Shown here: one piece after another, positions 6,760-10,696 of the stretch
Numbering within the stretch: position 1 is the stretch's first letter
How the letters are laid out: every line of letters begins with the position of its first letter
Assembly: GCA_900543295.1 (NCBI GenBank)
Contig: UQQY01000065.1
Span: 1-10,696 of the forward strand
Length of the DNA: 10,696 nt
DNA from: an uncultured Oscillospiraceae bacterium
Lineage (GTDB): Bacteria; Bacillota; Clostridia; Oscillospirales; Ruminococcaceae
Direction: 5' to 3'
Notes under the pieces: generated by a model
The model's input: the letters and a program-made list of their open reading frames with translations, nothing else
The model's database searches: none
Told to the model about the DNA's origin: nothing
Made by a program: the position numbers and the translations under genes

Positions 6760-7848
6760 TTATCTCAGCCTTTCTCTTACGGCTTCTCGAAAGGCGTGAA
6801 ATGCGCCCGGCAAGGGATATTGCTCCTGTAAATCCTCTGCTTTGACCCAGACGCCGCCTTTAACCTCTATACATCTGTCCATTTCCACTGCAAAGCTTGT
6901 CATATGCCATTCAATATGTGTAAAGATATGCTTTGCATCATCCAACCGGCAAATTTTTTTGGCTGAAAGTCCGATTCCGGCACAGTAATCCCGCACTGCG
7001 GTCTCGTCTGACGACCCTTCAAAATTCGGAAATTCCCACAGTCCGGCCAGCAATCCCTGCGCGTCTCTTTTGTGCAGAAGAACACGTTGTTCCGCACAAA
7101 TAAGCAGTACGACGCGTTTTTCAATACGCCGTGCGGCTTTTGCGCGCTTAACTGGGAAAAGCCGTTCCTGCCTGTTTGAAAAAGCCTCGCAGCAAAAAGA
7201 AACCGGACAGTCCGTACATTTCGGTGCGCCGTTTGGAAGGCAGACCAAAGCCCCAAGATCCATAAACGCCTGATTCATTTCGCCCGGCTTCTCCGTCATA
7301 TAAGGAAGAAGGCAGGTAAAAACCGTCTTTCGCACTGCGGGCAGCATGATATCCTCGCCATAAGCGCAAAGACGTGAGACAACGCGCAAAACATTCCCGT
7401 CCACTGCGGGAACCGGTGCTCCGAACGCAATGGAGGCAACAGCGGCGGCCGTATAAGGGCCAAACCCCGGAAGCTTTAAAAGCTCGTCATAAGTAGGCGG
7501 AAGCATACCGCCGTATTGTTCTACGCACAAAACAGCCGCTTTTTTCAAATTGCGCGCCCTGCTGTAGTAGCCAAGACCCTCCCACAGCTTTAAAAGCTGC
7601 TCTTCCTCCACCGCCGCAAGCTTCCCGATCGTAGGAAGCGCTGCAAGAAAACGATGATAATATGGAATAACGGCCTCTACTCGCGTTTGCTGCAGCATGA
7701 TTTCTGAGAGCCAGATATGATATGGATTTCTGTCCTCGCGCCACGGAAGCGCGCGCTTATTTCGTTCATACCACACAAGCAGCGGAGCAGCAGCAGCCGC
7801 CACAGGGCGGTCGTCTATCGCGGAAATCGAACTGCGGAGCATTTTCAT
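6760..7848 (-). CDS. mutY: A/G-specific adenine DNA glycosylase MutY
   Basis: The product has 362 residues, the normal MutY size. It removes adenine mispaired with 8-oxoguanine during base excision repair. The helix-hairpin-helix glycosylase core covers about 20-225: LPWREDRNPYHIWLSEIMLQ with catalytic E49, GLGYYSRARNL, hairpin LPGFGPYTAAAV (126-137), and catalytic D150 in VPAVDGNVLRVVSRL. The [4Fe-4S] loop is C203, C211, C214 and C219 or C220. The first spacing is seven residues instead of six, and the last ligand is one of a CC pair. A C-terminal NUDIX-like domain (about 244-362, with LLAGLWEFPNFEG and HIFTHIEWHM) recognises 8-oxoguanine. The ATG start overlaps the helicase stop as ATGA, and only a weak Shine-Dalgarno is visible, so translation is probably coupled. 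An ATG two codons inside (7842) is an alternative start. Confidence 0.95.
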   Translation of the reverse strand: MKMLRSSISAIDDRPVAAAAAPLLVWYERNKRALPWREDRNPYHIWLSEIMLQQTRVEAVIPYYHRFLAALPTIGKLAAVEEEQLLKLWEGLGYYSRARNLKKAAVLCVEQYGGMLPPTYDELLKLPGFGPYTAAAVASIAFGAPVPAVDGNVLRVVSRLCAYGEDIMLPAVRKTVFTCLLPYMTEKPGEMNQAFMDLGALVCLPNGAPKCTDCPVSFCCEAFSNRQERLFPVKRAKAARRIEKRVVLLICAEQRVLLHKRDAQGLLAGLWEFPNFEGSSDETAVRDYCAGIGLSAKKICRLDDAKHIFTHIEWHMTSFAVEMDRCIEVKGGVWVKAEDLQEQYPLPGAFHAFREAVRERLR

Positions 7849-8978
7849 GCGTCTGTCAGCTCGCCGTTCTCGTCGAACTTCAAATAGCGCATTTCCGATT
7901 TAGTGTAATGCAGAATATCATCAAGATGCGCCTTGTCATTATCCCAGAAAAAGGTATACGCTTTTCCCTCCTGCTTAGCGCGGCCAGTCCGCCCGATCCG
8001 ATGGATATAATACTCGTTTTCCTGCGGCACATCGAAATTGATCACCGCATCCACACCGGTTACATCAATGCCGCGCGCCGCAACGTCCGTTACCACCAAA
8101 AGCTGAAATCCGCCTGCTTTATATTCATTCATAATCTTGTTGCGCATCGGCTGCGCCATATCACCATGGATGCACTTTGCAAAAAAGCCCTTTCGCACAA
8201 GCTGATCGCAAAGACTTCCGGTCTGATATTTCGTGTTGCAGAAAATGATGGCGCGTTCCGGCTTCACAACACGTACAAGCTGCATCAAATCAAGAATTTT
8301 TTGCGTCCCGGTTGCACGCAGTCCGAACTGCGCAATTTTCGGCTTATTTTCCTTAACAGGCTCCACCACAATCTCCACCGGATCACGCTGATAAAGCCAG
8401 CCAATGTCCATGACAGGGCGTGAAATCGTCGCCGAAAACATCGAAAGCCGGTTTCGTTTCGGAAGCTGATCCAAAATGAAGCGGACATCCTTAAAAAAGC
8501 CCATATCAAGCATCTCGTCCGCTTCATCGAGTATGGTCACAGCAACCCTGTTCAGACGGATATTGCGGTGCTTATAATGATCGATCAGGCGGCCCGGCGT
8601 GGCAACGACAATTTGCGGATTTTTCTGAAGCGCTTCAATCTGTCTGCGAATCGGCTGCCCGCCATATACCGCCGCCACACGTATCTGCGGCATATCCTGC
8701 GACAGAGCGCGCATCTCGTCACGCAGCTGCGTGCAAAGCTCCCTTGTCGGACAAAGGATCAATGCCTGTGTCGCTTCAAGCTCCGGATCAATTTCGGTGA
8801 TAATCGGAATGCCAAACGCATACGTTTTTCCCGTACCAGTCGGCGCCTTTGCAATGACTTCCTTTTTCTGAAAAAGAATTGGTATCGCCTTTTCCTGAAT
8901 TTCCGTCATTTCAAAAACGCCGATTTTTTTTAGCGCCGTTCGGATCGGCTCAATCAAATCAACCTCGTCAAATTTCAT
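7845..8978 (-). CDS. DEAD-box ATP-dependent RNA helicase, minimal core
   Basis: The 377-residue protein contains all DEAD-box motifs in order: Q motif EMTEIQEKAIP (about 23-33), motif I APTGTGKT (45-52), Ia PTRELCTQ (77-84), GG (106-107), Ib TPGRLID (127-133), II DEAD (151-154), III SAT (182-184), IV IIFCNT (244-249), V TDVAARGIDV (297-306) and VI YIHRIGRTGRA (324-334). It would unwind short RNA duplexes using ATP. It stops about 30 residues after the second RecA domain and lacks the basic or RNA-binding C-terminal extensions of CshA, DbpA or CsdA. The frame is open upstream to 9077, but that part overlaps the NYN gene. AGGGG 5 nt before the ATG at 8978, next to the NYN stop, and the family start MKFDEVDL decide the start. 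It is 10 nt downstream of the NYN-LOTUS gene and overlaps mutY by 4 nt. Confidence 0.94.
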   Translation of the reverse strand: MKFDEVDLIEPIRTALKKIGVFEMTEIQEKAIPILFQKKEVIAKAPTGTGKTYAFGIPIITEIDPELEATQALILCPTRELCTQLRDEMRALSQDMPQIRVAAVYGGQPIRRQIEALQKNPQIVVATPGRLIDHYKHRNIRLNRVAVTILDEADEMLDMGFFKDVRFILDQLPKRNRLSMFSATISRPVMDIGWLYQRDPVEIVVEPVKENKPKIAQFGLRATGTQKILDLMQLVRVVKPERAIIFCNTKYQTGSLCDQLVRKGFFAKCIHGDMAQPMRNKIMNEYKAGGFQLLVVTDVAARGIDVTGVDAVINFDVPQENEYYIHRIGRTGRAKQEGKAYTFFWDNDKAHLDDILHYTKSEMRYLKFDENGELTDA

Positions 8979-8988
8979 TTTTGTTCCC

Positions 8989-9744
8989 CTATTTTCCTGC
9001 TGATTTATCCTGCTTTGCCCTGACAAAAACCAAACGATTATTGCTGTCATGCCCCTTTGTCCAGCGGATATCGACAATATTCAATGATTTCAAAAACGGT
9101 GTCAGCTTTTTAAAGCCATAATTGCGCACATCAAAATCGGGATAACGCTTTACAAGAATATCCCCGATTTCACTGATAAACACCCACTGATCCTCGTCTG
9201 AAATTTCGTCGAGAATCGACAGTACAACACGTTTGATCGTAGCGAGATCCGCGCGGGCTAATGTCTCGGAAGCGCTGTCCTCCGACGCAGTCGTCTTTTC
9301 CTCCACATTCTGCGCCAGAATTTCAAGGTATTTAAACTGATGACACGCCGCAATAAAGGCGGACGGTGTTTTCCGCTCACCCATCCCCACAACCGTCATT
9401 CCCGACTCACGCAGCCTGGAGGCCAGCCGGGTAAAGTCACTGTCGCTGGACACTAAACAGAATCCGTCCACATTGCCTGAATAAAGGATGTCCATCGCAT
9501 CGATAATCAAGGCGGAATCCGTGGCGTTTTTCCCTGTTGTATAGCTGTACTGCTGGATCGGCGTAATGGAGTTTTCAAGCAGAACATTCTTCCATGAACC
9601 AAGATTCGGCTTTGTCCAGTCGCCATAGATACGCTTATAGGTTGCAACGCCATCGTTGGAAATTTCGTCCAGTATGCCTTTGATATATTTTTCCGAAACG
9701 TTATCCGCATCAATCAGTACGGCAAAACGCTTTTCATTGTCCAA
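8989..9744 (-). CDS. NYN domain-LOTUS (OST-HTH) protein, TTG start
   Basis: The product has 251 residues in two domains. Residues 7-143 are a NYN (LabA-like, PIN-fold) domain: FAVLIDADNVS with D12 and D14, NATDSALIIDAMD with D76 and D82, FCLVSSDSDFTRLASRLRE with D101 and D103, and GMGERKTPSAFIAAC. These acidic residues form the expected Mg-binding nuclease-like site. A polar linker (145-163) leads to an OST-HTH/LOTUS domain (about 165-243) with QWVFISEIGDILVKRYPDFD, VRNYGFKKLTPFLKSL and a terminal RLVFVRAK strand. NYN proteins are predicted RNases and LOTUS domains bind RNA, so a role in RNA processing or decay is inferred, not shown. The start is TTG at 9744, with AGGAGG 7 nt upstream. The ATG at 9749 is out of frame. 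It is the first gene of the operon and lies 10 nt before a DEAD-box helicase. Confidence 0.88.
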   Translation of the reverse strand: MDNEKRFAVLIDADNVSEKYIKGILDEISNDGVATYKRIYGDWTKPNLGSWKNVLLENSITPIQQYSYTTGKNATDSALIIDAMDILYSGNVDGFCLVSSDSDFTRLASRLRESGMTVVGMGERKTPSAFIAACHQFKYLEILAQNVEEKTTASEDSASETLARADLATIKRVVLSILDEISDEDQWVFISEIGDILVKRYPDFDVRNYGFKKLTPFLKSLNIVDIRWTKGHDSNNRLVFVRAKQDKSAGK

Positions 9745-9751
9745 ATCATAA

Positions 9752-9757
9752 CCTCCT
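9752..9757 (-). promoter_or_regulatory. AGGAGG ribosome binding site for a TTG start
   Basis: On the minus strand a full AGGAGG lies 7 nt before TTG at 9744-9742, the only in-frame start codon at proper spacing for the NYN-LOTUS gene. The ATG at 9749-9747 is only 2 nt from the motif and out of frame. Confidence 0.75.
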
Positions 9758-9787
9758 GTTATTCTTTAAACTTTTCTTACTTCAAGC

Positions 9788-9846
9788 CGCAATCTGTGTC
9801 TTCGCATTACTGGTTGCAAATGCATATCGTCTAAAATGTGATTGCG
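9788..9846 (-). promoter_or_regulatory. Possible structured 5' leader of the NYN-helicase operon
   Basis: Between the predicted promoter and the NYN start lies a leader of roughly 108 nt. It contains a 7-bp inverted repeat, CGCAATC (9788-9794) with GATTGCG (9840-9846), enclosing a second 5-bp pair, GCATT (9804-9808) with AATGC (9819-9823). No T-run follows, so it is not a terminator, and no known riboswitch class is recognised. The pairing could arise by chance. Confidence 0.25.
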
Positions 9847-9859
9847 TTATATATTATTT

Positions 9860-9888
9860 ATTATATCATGATCGTCCTTTAGGCACAA
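9860..9888 (-). promoter_or_regulatory. Predicted extended -10 promoter of the minus-strand operon
   Basis: Read on the minus strand, a perfect TATAAT (9865-9860) is preceded by TGA, making an extended -10. TTGTGC (9888-9883), a partial -35, lies 17 nt upstream. Transcription would start near 9853, about 108 nt before the TTG of the NYN-LOTUS gene. The surrounding stretch is very AT-rich, so other -10-like hexamers exist nearby. Confidence 0.6.
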
Positions 9889-9918
9889 GATCATACATAA
9901 ATCTCCATAAAAAGAACA

Positions 9919-9944
9919 CGTAGAAGACGGTCAATTCTTCTACG
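9919..9944 (-). terminator. Rho-independent terminator of the right-edge membrane gene
   Basis: CGTAGAAGA (9919-9927) pairs perfectly with TCTTCTACG (9936-9944), a 9-bp stem with an 8-nt loop. On the minus strand it is followed by TGTTCTTTTTA. It lies 31 nt past the stop of the gene ending at 9976 and upstream of the next operon's promoter, so it separates the two minus-strand transcription units. Confidence 0.7.
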
Positions 9945-9975
9945 ATAATGTTAAAAATATCTAAATAATTAGATG

Positions 9976-10696
9976 CTATACAGTTTTCCTTTTGAAAAGC
10001 CAGTGCCGCTCATTCCCTGCATATAACTCATATTCTGTCTGAAGATGTTTCGCAATATGATCGTCAATTTTATCGTAATCTGGAATAGTCAACATCCAGA
10101 TGGGCGGATTATCTGTCAGCATTTGATCAAATTCTATTGCAATATTCGGATCGAGCGAAATATAATGGTCTTGCCAGCCACAGTATCGATTATACGGAAT
10201 AATTTCAGCAATCGCACAGCAATATAGAGAATCTCCAAGGTATAGACCAACGCTGTCTCTTTCATTCTCCGGAATATAATCCGCAATGTCAACGCACGCC
10301 TCGTATGCTTCTTTATAAGGTTGAACCGCCACCATTTTAATTGCATCATAAGTCTTTCTCGCGACTGTTTCGGCCTGTGTTATAAAAATCATAAGTACGC
10401 CAAATAATATGAACCAGCTCTTTCGATTCTTCTGAATATGATATGTGATAAATACTTCTATAAGCATATCTATAGATAATATTATAAGCGGTACAAACAG
10501 CATTCCGTAAATAATGCGTCCAATTCCCACGCAAAGAGCTACCATGCTTGCTGTTATTCCCGAAAGAAAGAATAATCTAAAAACCAGTCTGATCTGTTTC
10601 CAAAAGAATACCATATAAAATGCAGGGATCAATAACAAAAGCATTGGCCACGTAAAAGAAGCGCCGCCGCCTGTTGCATAACGGAAAGCAAAAATA
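9976..10696 (-). CDS. Multi-pass membrane protein, C-terminal part (partial)
   Basis: The frame is open to the window edge: residues IFAFRYATGGGASFTWP precede the first ATG at 10644 without a stop, so the gene very likely begins outside and the ATG is internal. The 239 visible residues begin with about four membrane helices (LLLLIPAFYMVFFW; RLFFLSGITASMVALCVGIG; MLFVPLIILSIDMLIEVFI; WFILFGVLMIFITQA). A soluble tail of about 130 residues follows, with YIPENERDSVGLYLGDSL, a C-A-I-A-E-I-I-P-Y segment, NPPIWMLTIPDYD and a final ERHWLFKRKTV. A helix bundle ending in a non-membrane alpha/beta tail is common in large GT-C type or polysaccharide-polymer membrane enzymes, but I do not recognise the family. 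The gene is much more AT-rich than the rest (15 of 60 bases are G/C at 10441-10500), which suggests different ancestry. A terminator follows it at 9919-9944. Confidence 0.65.
   Translation of the reverse strand, partial: IFAFRYATGGGASFTWPMLLLLIPAFYMVFFWKQIRLVFRLFFLSGITASMVALCVGIGRIIYGMLFVPLIILSIDMLIEVFITYHIQKNRKSWFILFGVLMIFITQAETVARKTYDAIKMVAVQPYKEAYEACVDIADYIPENERDSVGLYLGDSLYCCAIAEIIPYNRYCGWQDHYISLDPNIAIEFDQMLTDNPPIWMLTIPDYDKIDDHIAKHLQTEYELYAGNERHWLFKRKTV

Noticed and set aside
7722..8423. Long plus-strand open frame of 233 codons across mutY and the helicase
   Set aside because: It is antisense to two firmly identified genes, has no convincing ribosome binding site and gives an Arg/His/Ile-rich product with no recognisable fold. 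It is a shadow of the real coding frames.
8979..9077. Upstream in-frame extension of the helicase
   Set aside because: It lies within the LOTUS-domain coding region. The family start MKFDEVDL with AGGGG upstream at 8978 is better.
1..10696. CRISPR array, tRNA, rRNA, insertion sequence or phage attachment site
   Set aside because: No regularly spaced direct repeats, cloverleaf-like segments, rRNA-like stretches, transposase or integrase motifs, or terminal inverted repeats were seen on either strand.

Overview
The window looks like chromosomal DNA of a low-to-moderate-GC Gram-positive anaerobe, most likely a clostridial lineage near Ruminococcaceae/Oscillospiraceae. This is inferred from strong AGGAGG-type ribosome binding sites, a TTG start, and the style of the proteins: clostridial TldD/TldE, a MATE exporter, AdeC, a MutY with a seven-residue first iron-sulfur spacing, and a small cytosolic-looking Cu/Zn SOD. 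No rRNA, tRNA, CRISPR array, insertion sequence or integrase was seen.

Left block, plus strand (2-1790). It opens with the last 40 residues of a TldD-type metalloprotease, followed by its TldE/PmbA partner and a 58-residue single-span membrane protein. A 19-bp perfect hairpin terminator closes the block. A well-formed promoter overlaps the terminator's T-run and drives a Cu/Zn superoxide dismutase (1847-2362). That gene ends tail-to-tail with, and 15 bases inside, the last gene of the minus-strand operon.

Main block, minus strand, transcribed right to left from an extended -10 promoter near 9860-9888. The seven genes are an NYN-LOTUS RNA-binding/nuclease-like protein (TTG start), a minimal DEAD-box RNA helicase, MutY, adenine deaminase, a Qnr/MfpA-like pentapeptide-repeat protein, a phosphinothricin-type GNAT acetyltransferase, and a MATE exporter. 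Junctions are 10 nt, a 4-nt overlap, 81 nt, 8 nt, an 11-nt overlap and a 31-nt overlap. This suggests one transcript, possibly in two sub-blocks split at the 81-nt gap. The first part handles nucleic acids (RNA processing, oxidised-guanine mispair repair, adenine salvage). The last three genes match three classical ways of evading small toxic molecules: target protection, chemical modification and export.

Right edge (9976-10696). After a 231-base intergenic stretch holding the operon promoter, a structured leader and a minus-strand terminator, there is the C-terminal part of a multi-pass membrane protein that runs off the window. It is clearly more AT-rich than the rest and may belong to a cell-envelope or transferred region.

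The points most worth a second look are: the LOTUS-domain gene lying next to a DEAD-box helicase, since the two families physically interact in animals; the uninterrupted 35-unit pentapeptide solenoid with cysteine ladders; the overlapping protect/modify/export trio; and the small membrane protein co-transcribed with tldDE.
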